64,000 nucleotides of DNA from Duganella dendranthematis (GCF_012849375.1 NZ_CP051684.1:6468783-6532782), one strand, 5' to 3'; counted from the stretch's first letter, positions 23,346 through 32,446 are shown. The notes: a model not told the origin generated them from the letters alone. Program-made: numbers and translations.

Positions 23346-24917
23346 ATGCGCGTCTGCATCACAATCGATACGGAGTTCAGCATCGCCGGGGCGTTTGCCG
23401 ATCCGGCGCGGCGGCCAGTGGGCGCGCAGATGGTGCGTTGCGAGGTCGGCGGACGGTCGCAGGGACTGGGCTTTCTGCTTGACTGCTTCCGCAGGCATGG
23501 CGTGCAGGCGACGTTTTTTGTGGAGACGGCACAACGATATCACTTCAACGATGATCCGATGCGCGCGCTGGCGACGCAAATCGCTGCCGCCGGCCATGAG
23601 GTGCAACTGCATGTGCATCCCTGCTGGGCGGTATTCCAATATCCCGACTGGCCGCAGCGCGTGCGGCAGCAACCGCGCCAGGATGACCTGGCCGGACGCG
23701 ATGTGGCATCGACCCTGGCGCTGCTGCGGCACGGGCAGGCCACATTTGCTGAATGGGGCTTGCCGCCGCCGCGGGTATTCCGCGCCGGTAACCTGCAATA
23801 TGACGACAATCTGTTTCGCGCGCTGGCGGCGGCGGGCATTCCGTATAGCTCCAACATTGGCCTGGGCATCTACAACGCCGGACTGACGTCCTATCAGTTG
23901 TACGCCGGGCGGCATCGGCGGCATGGTGTGGTGGAGTGTCCCGTGCTGAGTTACCGCGACCGTGGCGTGCATCTGAAGTCGGTGGCGGTTTCCAGTACCA
24001 GCTTTGCCGAGATGCGCGCGCTGCTGGAACAGGCGTATGCGGCAGGCATGGAGTTGGTGGTGATCCTCACCCATCCATTCGAGTATGTGCAAAGCGGTGA
24101 CGAGGGATTCCGGCAGTTGCGGCGGCATGCGCTGAATCAGGCGCGCATGCGGCGGCTGTGCGCCTACCTTGCGGCGCATGCCCAGCGTTTCCAGGCGTGC
24201 GGCATGGCGGCTGCGGCCAGCCAGCCGTTGACGGCTACCTCATCGAATAATCCGCTGCTGCGCGGCCGGGCATGGCGTACCGCCTGCCGGATCGCCACGC
24301 AGGCCGTCTATGACCGTTACGGCCGATGGGCGCTTGCGCTCGACGGCGCCATTGCGAGGCTGCGCATGGACCAGCAGCACGGGACGTGGCGTGGCACGGT
24401 GCGGGCCTGGCTGGCGCGGATCGATTTGGGCAGTGGACGGCTGGCGGCATTTCATCTTCAGCATCCGGACCGCGTGCGGCGCGTGGTATTTGTCTGCCTG
24501 GGGAATATTTGCCGCAGTGCCTATGCGCAGCGCGTGGCGGATCGCCTCGGCATGGATGCGGTATCGATCGGCCTTTCCACCACCACCGGCGCATCCTGCC
24601 CCGAATCCGCCCTGCGCGCGGCGCAACGCGGCGGCGAAGATTTGTCGGCACACCGCGCGACAGATATTCGCGACTTCGACATACAGCCCGGAGACCTGTT
24701 GGTGACAATGGAAGTGCGTCACGCGCAAGCGCTCCAGCAACGCCTGATCGCCCGCCACGATATCCAGATCGCGCTGCTGGGACTCTGGTGCGATCCGCCC
24801 ATGCCGCACCTGCACGATCCCTACACGCTGAGCGACGCCTACTTCGACCGGTGCTTCGCGCGCCTGCGGCAAGCGGTCCACGGGCTGCACCGCACCCTGG
24901 AACGGAACGCCACATGA
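23346..24917 (+). CDS. Polysaccharide deacetylase fused to low-molecular-weight protein tyrosine phosphatase-like domain
   Basis: The 523-residue protein joins two enzymes. The N-terminal NodB-like domain (about 1-290) begins VCITIDTEF, with the metal-binding Asp, and has GHEVQLHVHPCW with the two metal His residues. The C-terminal domain (about 375-520) has VVFVCLGNICRSAYAQR, the LMW phosphatase/arsenate reductase P-loop with Cys384 and Arg390, and HDPYTLSDAYF with the general-acid Asp-Pro. No signal peptide is visible, so it may act in the cytosol. Its stop overlaps the next start (ATGA). Exopolysaccharide loci normally encode LMW phosphatases as separate genes; the fusion is unusual to me. 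The start could also be GTG 23337. Confidence 0.85.
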   Translation: MRVCITIDTEFSIAGAFADPARRPVGAQMVRCEVGGRSQGLGFLLDCFRRHGVQATFFVETAQRYHFNDDPMRALATQIAAAGHEVQLHVHPCWAVFQYPDWPQRVRQQPRQDDLAGRDVASTLALLRHGQATFAEWGLPPPRVFRAGNLQYDDNLFRALAAAGIPYSSNIGLGIYNAGLTSYQLYAGRHRRHGVVECPVLSYRDRGVHLKSVAVSSTSFAEMRALLEQAYAAGMELVVILTHPFEYVQSGDEGFRQLRRHALNQARMRRLCAYLAAHAQRFQACGMAAAASQPLTATSSNNPLLRGRAWRTACRIATQAVYDRYGRWALALDGAIARLRMDQQHGTWRGTVRAWLARIDLGSGRLAAFHLQHPDRVRRVVFVCLGNICRSAYAQRVADRLGMDAVSIGLSTTTGASCPESALRAAQRGGEDLSAHRATDIRDFDIQPGDLLVTMEVRHAQALQQRLIARHDIQIALLGLWCDPPMPHLHDPYTLSDAYFDRCFARLRQAVHGLHRTLERNAT

Positions 24918-27175
24918 ACCGGTCGTTTTCGATTTACCTCGATTTGGTGCGCATCGTCAGCGCGCTGCTGGTGGTGCTGTATCACTCCAACCTCCGCCTG
25001 CTCACCTTGGAAAAACTGCCACTCAGCACTCACGGTCACGCCGCGGTGATTGTGTTCTTCGTCCTCTCCGGCTACGTGATCGCCCACATCACCAGCACCC
25101 GTGAAAACACGCCGCTGGAATACTGGTCCAGCCGCCTGGCGCGTTTCTACTCGCTGGCGTTGCCTGCCGTGCTGCTCACGCCCCTGCTGGATAGCATTGG
25201 CGAAGCAATGGCGCCGCAGTTCTATGGCGACCGCACCACCCACGATCTGGCCTGGCTGCGCATCCTCACCAGCCTCGCCTTCCTCAACGAGGTCTGGACG
25301 CTGTCGATCATGTCCTTCTCCAACGTGCCGTATTGGTCGCTGTGTTACGAGTTCTGGTACTACGTGCTGTTTGCCGTCCTCACCTTCACGCGTGGCCGCA
25401 AGCGCCTGCTGTGGTGCTGCGCGGTCGCGCTGCTGATCGGCCCCAAGATCCTGCTGCTGGCGCCTGTGTGGGCGACTGGCGTGCTGCTGCAGCGCTGGAC
25501 TGCCTTGCAGCATGTAGGTCGTGTGGCCGGCGCCTTGCTGCTGGCCGCTTCCTGCATCGGCTATGCGCTGTTCCATCATTACCAGCTGACGGAGGCCGGC
25601 AGCGCGTGGCTGCGCCAGATCGTCGGCGCGCATTGGCACCAGCAGTTCGCGTTCTCGCGCTACTTTATAACGGACTACCTGCTGGCGGTCATCGTAGCCT
25701 GTCATTTCGTCGGCGTGCGCGCGCTGGCGCTGCCGCTTGAGCGACTGGCGTCCGTGGTGCGGCCGCTGGCCGCCTACACCTTCAGCATCTACCTGCTGCA
25801 CCAGCCGCTGATTCAGTTCTACGCCGCGTTGTTCCGCGGCGATCCGGCCGCGCCGTGGTTCTACATCGCCACTATGCTGGCGGTCTTCGCCAGCATCTAC
25901 GCCATCGGCACAGTCACCGAGCAGCAGCGGCACCATTGGCGGCGGGCTATACACCGGCTACTGGCATCGCCCGCGCCGCAGCCGTTGCCGGCGGTGGTGC
26001 TGGGTATCGATACGCCCATCGGGCTGGCCATCATCCGCGATCTTGGCCGGCATGGCGTCAAGGTGGTTGGCATGGCGCGCAGCGAGCAGGCGCTGGGACT
26101 TGGCTCGCGCTATTTGCACCGCAGCGTGGTGCGAGCGGACGACGTGATCCCCCAACTGCGCCAGCTTGGCAAAGAGATTGGCCCGGCCGCGCTGTTCGCC
26201 ATTTCGGAGGCCGATATCCTGATACTGAACCAGGCGCGCAACACGCTGCCCGGCTATCGGATGATGTTTGCCGACGCTCCGCGCATGGAGAGAGTGCTGC
26301 GCAAGGAATTGACGTATGCGGCGGCGGCGGATGTAGGCATATTCGTGCCGCGCACCTGGCATCCCGCATCGGACGCGCAAGTATCTGCCGCTGCGCGCGA
26401 GGCGCGCTATCCGGTGGTGCTGAAATGGGCCGATCCAAACGCCGTTGCGCCGTTGCTGCGCCAGGCCGGAATGGCGCTGGAAAAGGCGCAGCATTGCGGC
26501 GACGCCCAGGCGCTGGTGACCGCCCTGCGGCGCTACCAGGCGCTGGGCCGCTATCCCATGGTGCAGGAATATTGCGACGGCTACGGCCTGGGACAATTCG
26601 TGCTGATGAAGGATGGCGAGGCGCTGTATCAATTCCAGCATCGACGCCTGCATGAGTGGCCGCCGGAAGGAGGCACCTCCACGCTATGCATATCGATGCC
26701 GGTGTCGAAGCAGCTGATGCGGCAATCAGTGGCCCTGCTGCGCGCGTTGCAGTGGGAAGGGGTGGCGATGGTCGAGTACCGCTACGATCCATTTACCGGA
26801 CGCGCAGCGCTGATGGAGGTGAATGGCCGCTTCTGGGGCAGTCTGCCGCTGGCCTGCCACGCAGGCGCGAGCTTTCCGTGGTACTGCTATCAGACGCTGG
26901 GCCTTCAGCGGCCGATTGCCGCCAGCCCGTATCGCGCCGGCGTGCGCTGCCGCTTCATGACAGCGGAGACGCGCCGCCTGCTGCATCTGCTGATGCGGCC
27001 CTCACCGCAGACCGGGCGCTGGCGCGAACTGGCGGCTTATCTGAGCGAATTCCTGCACCCGCGCGCCTGCTACTTTATCCACGATTGGCGCGATCCGCTG
27101 CCGCTGTGGCGCGACCTGCGCCACAGCGTAATACAGCGCTTGCGCGAACAGCGCTACCTGAACAAGGCAAAGTGA
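24914..27175 (+). CDS. Membrane acyltransferase (acyltransferase 3) fused to ATP-grasp ligase
   Basis: The 753-residue protein has an N-terminal acyltransferase 3/OafA-like domain (about 1-340) with roughly ten hydrophobic helices and the motifs LYHSNLR (catalytic His) and VIVFFVLSGYVI. A cytosolic ATP-grasp enzyme follows (about 355-660). It opens with a Rossmann-like VVLGIDTPIGLAIIRDLGRHGVKVVG, then YPVVLKW (ATP-binding Lys), MVQEYCDGYGLGQFVLMKDG and the catalytic MEVNGRFWGSLPLA near residue 635, as in carboxylate-amine ligases of glycan and secondary-metabolite loci. It is translationally coupled to the deacetylase-phosphatase gene. The combined role is probably decoration of a glycan or glycolipid with an acyl and an amide-linked group; the substrate is unknown. 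Confidence 0.85.
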   Translation: MNRSFSIYLDLVRIVSALLVVLYHSNLRLLTLEKLPLSTHGHAAVIVFFVLSGYVIAHITSTRENTPLEYWSSRLARFYSLALPAVLLTPLLDSIGEAMAPQFYGDRTTHDLAWLRILTSLAFLNEVWTLSIMSFSNVPYWSLCYEFWYYVLFAVLTFTRGRKRLLWCCAVALLIGPKILLLAPVWATGVLLQRWTALQHVGRVAGALLLAASCIGYALFHHYQLTEAGSAWLRQIVGAHWHQQFAFSRYFITDYLLAVIVACHFVGVRALALPLERLASVVRPLAAYTFSIYLLHQPLIQFYAALFRGDPAAPWFYIATMLAVFASIYAIGTVTEQQRHHWRRAIHRLLASPAPQPLPAVVLGIDTPIGLAIIRDLGRHGVKVVGMARSEQALGLGSRYLHRSVVRADDVIPQLRQLGKEIGPAALFAISEADILILNQARNTLPGYRMMFADAPRMERVLRKELTYAAAADVGIFVPRTWHPASDAQVSAAAREARYPVVLKWADPNAVAPLLRQAGMALEKAQHCGDAQALVTALRRYQALGRYPMVQEYCDGYGLGQFVLMKDGEALYQFQHRRLHEWPPEGGTSTLCISMPVSKQLMRQSVALLRALQWEGVAMVEYRYDPFTGRAALMEVNGRFWGSLPLACHAGASFPWYCYQTLGLQRPIAASPYRAGVRCRFMTAETRRLLHLLMRPSPQTGRWRELAAYLSEFLHPRACYFIHDWRDPLPLWRDLRHSVIQRLREQRYLNKAK

Positions 27176-27176
27176 C

Positions 27177-29522
27177 TTATTTGCCGATCACCTTCACGAG
27201 GCCAGCCGCCGACTTGACCAAGCCGGCATCGCCGCCGCTGGCACTCAGCTTGCCGGATGCGTCATCCCACTTCAGCTGCGTCACGGTCGACTTACCGTTC
27301 TCGTAGTCGTAGCTCACGCCATCGTCGTCATACAGGCGGAACTCGCCGCTCTTGCCCGGATAAACGTTGATCGCAGCGATGCCCTGCTTGGTCGCCGTCG
27401 ACTGCACCTCGGCGCCAATCGGCACAATCGAACCGGCCTTCACAAACACCGGAATCTGGTCGATCGGCGCGGCCACCTTGACCCAGCGTCCGCCGGTCAG
27501 CTTCTCGTTGGTCCAGAAGTTATACCAGTCCGTGCCCGCCGGCAGGTAGACATCCTTTTCGGTCTGGCCCTGCTCCGTGACCGGCGCGACCAGGAAGGCA
27601 GGTCCAAACATATATTGGGTGCCGATGTTTGCCACGTTTGGATCGTTGGCGAAGTCCATCCACAAAGGACGCATGAACGGCGCGCCAGTATCGTGCGTGA
27701 ACTTGGCTTGCGAATAGATATAAGGGATCAGCTGGTAGCGCAGCGTATCGTAGCGCGCCATCACGGCCTCCGCCTGTTTGCCGAAGGACCAGATCTCGGC
27801 CTCCTTGCGGTCGCCGTGCAGGCGCAGCGTCGGCAGGAACGTCCCGTACTGGAACCAGCGCGTCAGCAGCTCCGGATAGTCGTGGTTATTGCCGACCACA
27901 TTACGGGCATCCGACGGGTCCAGCAACGGCGGCTTGACCGCGCTGCTTTCCGCCGCCAGCTTCTGCCAGCCGCCGATATCGTTGCCCCAGTAGGCGATGC
28001 CGGACGCCGTCATGTTCAGGCCAGTCGGGATCTGGCGCGTCAGCGCTTCCCAGGTCGGCTGGATGTCCGAAGACCAGAACAAGGCGCCGGTGCGCTGCGA
28101 ACCCAGATAAGCGGCGCGCGACAGGATCAGCACCCGCTTGTTCGGCTTCCACGCGCGCATGTTCTCGGCCACGCCTTCGACGTGCATCAGCGGGAACAGG
28201 TTGTGATAGCGGTCGCCCGAACCGATCGAATAGAAGAAACCATCCGGCACCAGATCCGGCTCGGTCTCGTCCAGCCACGGATAATCGAAGCCCTGCGACA
28301 GGATATTGTCGCGCGCCTTTTCCCAGAACCACTTACGCGCCGCTGGATTGGTCGGATCGATCAGGCCACCGGTGCGATCGGAACGGAACGGCAAGCCATC
28401 GACGGTCTTGCCGTCCTTGTCCTTCAACAGCAGACCTTTGTGATCCAGCTCATTGAAGTAGCGGCCGGAAGTTTCGTAGCGCGGCCAGATCGAAATGATC
28501 GACTCCATGCCCATATCATGCAGCTGCTTGTTCATCGCTTTCGGATCAGGGAACTGCGCCGGGTCGATATCCATCTGGCCCATGCGGGTCCAGTAGAACC
28601 AATCCACCACCATCACGTCCAGCGGATACTTCTTCTGCCGATAAGTATTCGCCACGCGCAGCACTTCCTGCTGGCTGTCGTAGCGGGCTTTCGACTGAAT
28701 CAGGCCAAAGGCGGATTTCGGCGGAATCGGCGTTTTGCCGGTCACGCGCGCATAGCCCGAGTAAATTTCTTCCGGCGTCGAACCCGTGATGACGAAGAAG
28801 CTGACGCGCTCCCCCACATTCGACTGGAATGCCGTGCGGCCGTTGACGCCGGCAATGAAGCGCGTGGCCGACGGGTTATCCCACACAATGCCGTAACCCT
28901 TGGACGACACCATGAACGGCACGCACACGGTCTCGCCGGCCGGCGCGTCGTACCAGTGCTTGCAATCGAGGACGCGGCCGCGCAGATCCAGCGCGCCGAG
29001 CGATTCCTGGTTCTGGCCCATGCCGTAGTAATGCTCGTCGCGCGCCACCGAGAACGACGCGCCGACCTGGAAGGTCTTTTCGGTGTTGACGGTCTGCGGC
29101 GACATCTCCCAGCCGTTCATACTGACGACCGTCTCGCCCTTGGCGTTCAACACCTGCAGGCCGACTGGCGCCAGCGACGGCGCGAAATACTTCTGGCCCT
29201 GGGTCGGCACGGCGGGCGGCGGCGACGGATTGACGCGCACCGTCATCGCCGACGAGGTGAAGACATCGCCGTCCTTGCCGCCGTTGTGGCGGAAGGCGGT
29301 GTTGTCAGCGTTCTTCGGCAGGACGCCGTAGCCCGGCCCTTTCAGCACCTGGTCCTTGTCGACGGCGATCGTGACATGAACGACATTGGGGCCGTACGCT
29401 TCAATCGAAACATAGGCGCCGTCGCGGTCCAGGGTGGCGATCGGCGCGGCAAGCGCGGAGGAGGACAACACGAAAATCGATGCGAGCGCGGTGAATACCG
29501 GCGTGTGGGCGAGCAGTCTCAT
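27177..29522 (-). CDS. Secreted glycoside hydrolase family 31 (alpha-glucosidase/alpha-xylosidase type)
   Basis: The 781-residue enzyme has a signal peptide (about 1-25, ending ALAAP), an N-terminal galactose mutarotase-like beta domain, the GH31 barrel (about 270-600) and a C-terminal beta domain of the DUF5110 type. In the barrel, FDYPWLDETEPD carries the expected nucleophile Asp and ALFWSSDIQPTWEAL the acid/base Asp. PLDVMVVDWFYW and the final YLPAGTDWYNFWTNEKLTGG are also family marks. It would cleave alpha-linked glucosyl or xylosyl residues in the periplasm or outside. It ends 1 base from the convergent acyltransferase gene; no partner sugar transporter adjoins it. Confidence 0.92.
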   Translation of the reverse strand: MRLLAHTPVFTALASIFVLSSSALAAPIATLDRDGAYVSIEAYGPNVVHVTIAVDKDQVLKGPGYGVLPKNADNTAFRHNGGKDGDVFTSSAMTVRVNPSPPPAVPTQGQKYFAPSLAPVGLQVLNAKGETVVSMNGWEMSPQTVNTEKTFQVGASFSVARDEHYYGMGQNQESLGALDLRGRVLDCKHWYDAPAGETVCVPFMVSSKGYGIVWDNPSATRFIAGVNGRTAFQSNVGERVSFFVITGSTPEEIYSGYARVTGKTPIPPKSAFGLIQSKARYDSQQEVLRVANTYRQKKYPLDVMVVDWFYWTRMGQMDIDPAQFPDPKAMNKQLHDMGMESIISIWPRYETSGRYFNELDHKGLLLKDKDGKTVDGLPFRSDRTGGLIDPTNPAARKWFWEKARDNILSQGFDYPWLDETEPDLVPDGFFYSIGSGDRYHNLFPLMHVEGVAENMRAWKPNKRVLILSRAAYLGSQRTGALFWSSDIQPTWEALTRQIPTGLNMTASGIAYWGNDIGGWQKLAAESSAVKPPLLDPSDARNVVGNNHDYPELLTRWFQYGTFLPTLRLHGDRKEAEIWSFGKQAEAVMARYDTLRYQLIPYIYSQAKFTHDTGAPFMRPLWMDFANDPNVANIGTQYMFGPAFLVAPVTEQGQTEKDVYLPAGTDWYNFWTNEKLTGGRWVKVAAPIDQIPVFVKAGSIVPIGAEVQSTATKQGIAAINVYPGKSGEFRLYDDDGVSYDYENGKSTVTQLKWDDASGKLSASGGDAGLVKSAAGLVKVIGK

Positions 29523-29603
29523 AAGCCTCTCTTAGTGTGGAGATGTGCCAGCATTGTGCGTCCTCATTTTCGAAATGGCAATTACGAAAATCACCAAATA
29601 GCA

Positions 29604-30227
29604 CTATGTTTCTGCCGTCCGCAACTCGCCGCGCGCCTGATGAATCACCTGGCGCGCGGCACTGACGGCCAGCCCGCCCATCACCGCCGCCACCATCAGG
29701 TCCGGCCAGCGCGTGCCGGTGCCGAATACGCCCAGCGCAGCCAGCATCACGGCCAGATTGCCGATGGCGTCATTGCGGGTGCACAGCCACACCGAACGCA
29801 TATTCGCGTCGCCGTCGCGATAAGCGTACAGCAGCAAGGCGACCGTGCCATTGGCCAGCAGTGCGGCAAGGCCGATGGCGCCCATTACCGCCGGCGCAGG
29901 CACGCCGCCGTTCGCCGTGTCCCACATGACCTTGGCCAGCACAAAGCTGCCGTAGGCCGCCATGGTCAGGCCCTTGGCCATGGCAGCGCGGGCGCGCCAG
30001 CCGAGCGACGCGCCCAGTACCAGCAGCGACACCGCGTAGTTGCCAGCGTCGCCAAGGAAGTCGACTGCGTCTGCCAGCAAGGCGGCCGAACCGGCGCGCC
30101 AGCCGCCGGCCAGCTCCACCACAAACATCAAGGCGTTGACCACCAGCGCGATCCACAGAATACGGCGATAGCGGCGGTCCACCACCGGTTTGGCCGGCGC
30201 GCAGCCGCCGGAACAGCAATCAGACAT
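29604..30227 (-). CDS. Cation diffusion facilitator-type heavy-metal exporter, short form
   Basis: The 207-residue membrane protein has the six-helix core of CDF transporters with the metal-site segments ALLADAVDFLGDAGNYAVS (Asp-x3-Asp) and CTRNDAIGNLAVM in helices 2 and 5. A Cys-rich N-terminus (MSDCCSGGC) may bind metal. It stops after helix 6, so the cytosolic C-terminal domain of classical CDF proteins is absent; this short form is common beside MerR regulators. It is divergent from a CadR/PbrR-like regulator and its promoter carries a MerR operator, so Cd, Pb or Zn export is likely. Confidence 0.88.
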   Translation of the reverse strand: MSDCCSGGCAPAKPVVDRRYRRILWIALVVNALMFVVELAGGWRAGSAALLADAVDFLGDAGNYAVSLLVLGASLGWRARAAMAKGLTMAAYGSFVLAKVMWDTANGGVPAPAVMGAIGLAALLANGTVALLLYAYRDGDANMRSVWLCTRNDAIGNLAVMLAALGVFGTGTRWPDLMVAAVMGGLAVSAARQVIHQARGELRTAET

Positions 30228-30253
30228 GCGTCCTCCCTTGATGTATAGTCGCC

Positions 30254-30284
30254 ATTACAAACCCTGAAGTCACTACAAGGTCAA
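30254..30284 (-). promoter_or_regulatory. MerR-type promoter/operator for the metal exporter
   Basis: Read leftward, TTGACC (complement of 30279-30284) and TGTAAT (complement of 30254-30259) form -35 and -10 boxes with a 19-base spacer, longer than the normal 17 and typical of MerR-activated promoters. An imperfect dyad with arms ACCCTGAAG and CTACAAGGT (30261-30281) fills the spacer, as in cadmium/lead regulator operators. It also adjoins the regulator start at 30288 and can serve autoregulation. Confidence 0.8.
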
Positions 30285-30287
30285 GCC

Positions 30288-30683
30288 ATGAAAATTGGAG
30301 AGCTGGCCAGCCACACCGGCTACACTGTGGAGGCGATCCGCCACTATGAACACGCGGGGCTGCTGCCCAAGCCTGCCCGCTCGTCTGGCAATTACCGGCT
30401 ATATGGCAGCGCGCACCTGGAACGGCTGCGCTTTATCCGCCATTGCCGTTCGCTGGACATGGGACTGGGAGAGATCCGCACCCTGCTGGCGGTGCGCGAT
30501 GAGCCGGAACAAAGCTGCGCCACGGTCAACGCCATGCTGGACCAGCAGATCGTCCAGGTCCGCGCGCGCATCGCGGAGCTGCGCGCACTGGAACGGCAAC
30601 TGCGCGACATTCGCGGCTTGTGCGGCGATAGCCACGCAGCCAGGGACTGCGCCATTCTGCGCTGTCTTGGCAGCACGCCATAG
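30288..30683 (+). CDS. cadR: MerR-family heavy-metal regulator, CadR/PbrR type
   Basis: The 131-residue protein has the MerR N-terminal HTH (MKIGELASHTGYTVEAIRHYEHAGLLPKPARS), the dimerisation helix, and three Cys in the positions used by Cd/Pb sensors: Cys in EQSCATVN (about 77) and two in LCGDSHAARDCAIL (about 112 and 119). A short C-terminal tail with one more Cys follows. It should activate the divergent exporter gene by twisting the long-spacer promoter between them. The metal, Cd or Pb, cannot be decided from sequence. Confidence 0.88.
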   Translation: MKIGELASHTGYTVEAIRHYEHAGLLPKPARSSGNYRLYGSAHLERLRFIRHCRSLDMGLGEIRTLLAVRDEPEQSCATVNAMLDQQIVQVRARIAELRALERQLRDIRGLCGDSHAARDCAILRCLGSTP

Positions 30684-30767
30684 CAATGTGATGCACCGAA
30701 CAGACCATTGCCTGCCGCGCGTCTAAGATGTGGCGCTTACCGCCACAACGAAGAACAGGAGCATGGT

Positions 30768-31889
30768 TTGAATATTCAACGCTATCTGGCCCCCTTTTCC
30801 AATGTCGACGGCGAGGAGCTGCTAGTTGCGGCCAGCGCTGCCGCCATCACCTTCTGTGCCATTTACGGCGTATTACGGCTGCTCCGTCGACGCCTCTGCA
30901 AACATGACGAAGCTGGCCGCCCGGACCGTCCTGCGGTACAGCTGTTCAAGGAAACGCTGAACCGCACCAGCATGCTGGCGGTCCTGGCGATATCGCTGCT
31001 GGTCGGCCTGAAAATGCTGGAACTGCCGCCGATCTGGGAAGATCGCCTTGGCCATCTGTGGTTCATCGTGCTGGGCTTCCAGCTGGTGTTGTACCTCGAC
31101 CGCGCCGCCACGCTGGGCGCGCGCCGCTACTTCCGCAATCACTCCGAAAATCCGGACTCGCCAACCACCGTCGCCAACACGTTGATGGTGTGGGCTTTGA
31201 AGACCACCGTATGGGTCATCTTCATGCTGGCTGCCTTGTCCAACCTTGGCATCAACGTCTCCGCGCTGGTGGCCAGTCTGGGCATCGGCGGTATCGCGGT
31301 CGCGCTGGCGGTGCAGAATGTGCTGGGCGACCTGTTTGCCTCACTGGCCATCGCGGTCGACAAACCGTTCGAGGTGGGCGATTCCATCGCCATCACCAAC
31401 GTCTCCGGCACGGTGGAGCATGTGGGCCTGAAAACCACCCGCATCCGCGCCGACAGCGGCGAGCAAATCATCATCGGCAACGCGGAGCTGCTGAAAAACG
31501 TGGTCCGCAACTACAAGCGTATGCAGACCCGCCGCGTGCAGTTTTCGCTGCGTATCAATCCGGCCACGCCGGCGGCGCTGGCGGCCAAGGTGCCCGATGC
31601 ATTGAGAGCCGTGGTGGAACGCCAGCCCGACGTCCGCGCCGACCGCGTGCACCTGAAGTCCGTCACGCAGGATGCGCTCGAATATGAACTGGTGTTCTAC
31701 ATTCTGAATTCGTCGTATGCCAACTTCATGAATGCGCAGCAGGCGGTATTGCTGGGCGCCCTGGAAGTGTTCAGCGAATTGGGCGTGGACGCCAACGCGC
31801 CGACACGTCGCCTGCTGTTCGAGAAAGGTGCGGAAGCGGCCAACGAGACGGAGCAACCAGAGCCCCGTCTCGCCGCCCGCGCACATTAA
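30768..31889 (+). CDS. Mechanosensitive ion channel, MscS family
   Basis: The 373-residue membrane protein has four predicted helices. The pore helix and beta domain are clear at about 170-250: LGINVSALVASLGIGGIAVALAVQNVLGDLFAS followed by AVDKPFEVGDSI and the beta-domain end NAELLKNVVRNY. The start is taken as TTG 30768 because CAGGAG stands 7 bases upstream and no ATG fits; an upstream frame to 30708 has no ribosome site. It releases solutes upon osmotic downshift. Its end overlaps the convergent small membrane protein gene by 4 bases. Confidence 0.88.
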   Translation: MNIQRYLAPFSNVDGEELLVAASAAAITFCAIYGVLRLLRRRLCKHDEAGRPDRPAVQLFKETLNRTSMLAVLAISLLVGLKMLELPPIWEDRLGHLWFIVLGFQLVLYLDRAATLGARRYFRNHSENPDSPTTVANTLMVWALKTTVWVIFMLAALSNLGINVSALVASLGIGGIAVALAVQNVLGDLFASLAIAVDKPFEVGDSIAITNVSGTVEHVGLKTTRIRADSGEQIIIGNAELLKNVVRNYKRMQTRRVQFSLRINPATPAALAAKVPDALRAVVERQPDVRADRVHLKSVTQDALEYELVFYILNSSYANFMNAQQAVLLGALEVFSELGVDANAPTRRLLFEKGAEAANETEQPEPRLAARAH

Positions 31890-32389
31890 GGCTTGAGCTT
31901 TTCGTCTTCGGCCTGGGCATCCTGCATCGCTTCCGGCTCGAGTTCCTCGGCCGAGCGATTCAGGTGAACGAAGACCCCCCATGCGGCCAGCAGCACACCC
32001 ACGCCGCTCACCAGTGCTGCGACATACAGCAGTTCGCTGACATCTTCGTGCACCGCGTGGAACGTGGCGACCAGGCCCTCAATCGCCAGCGCCACCACGA
32101 CCACGACGAAGAAGCGCGACAGGAAGCGGCGCACGCGGGTCGGCGCGCTGATGTCGGCGTCGCGCACCACTTCTTCTTCGATGATGGTCTCGGCGATTTG
32201 CAGCGCCACCACGGCGGCGGCCAGGATGCCGATCGCCTCGATCACTTCCTGCGCAGCCACCACCCCGTCCGCCTGCAATGCATGCCAGCCCATTTCTGCG
32301 CCTATCATGATCAAAAACAGCGCGCCCACGGCAAACAGCAAGGCAATCGCCGCATGGACCACACCAAACGCCATCATCAGTTGTTTCAT
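31886..32389 (-). CDS. Small inner-membrane protein of unknown function (four predicted helices)
   Basis: The 167-residue protein has four hydrophobic segments (about 7-30, 45-65, 85-108 and 118-140) and an acidic C-terminal tail (AEELEPEAMQDAQAEDEKLKP). A conserved-looking cytosolic loop reads ETIIEEEVVRDADISAPTRVRRFLSRFF. The layout recalls PsiE-like or general-stress membrane proteins, but I cannot assign a family. ATG 32389 is preceded by GGAG. It is convergent with the MscS gene and divergent from the OmpA-like gene. Confidence 0.7.
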   Translation of the reverse strand: MKQLMMAFGVVHAAIALLFAVGALFLIMIGAEMGWHALQADGVVAAQEVIEAIGILAAAVVALQIAETIIEEEVVRDADISAPTRVRRFLSRFFVVVVVALAIEGLVATFHAVHEDVSELLYVAALVSGVGVLLAAWGVFVHLNRSAEELEPEAMQDAQAEDEKLKP

Positions 32390-32446
32390 TGTTGATTCTC
32401 CAGCAGTTGAATTGAACAATTGTAGAGCGCAGCGTCGGCGCTAATC

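Noticed and set aside
27615..30248. Long open frame (about 877 codons) antisense to the GH31 gene and running through the CDF gene
   Set aside because: It crosses two real genes and a promoter, is Arg/His-rich, and has no recognisable domain.
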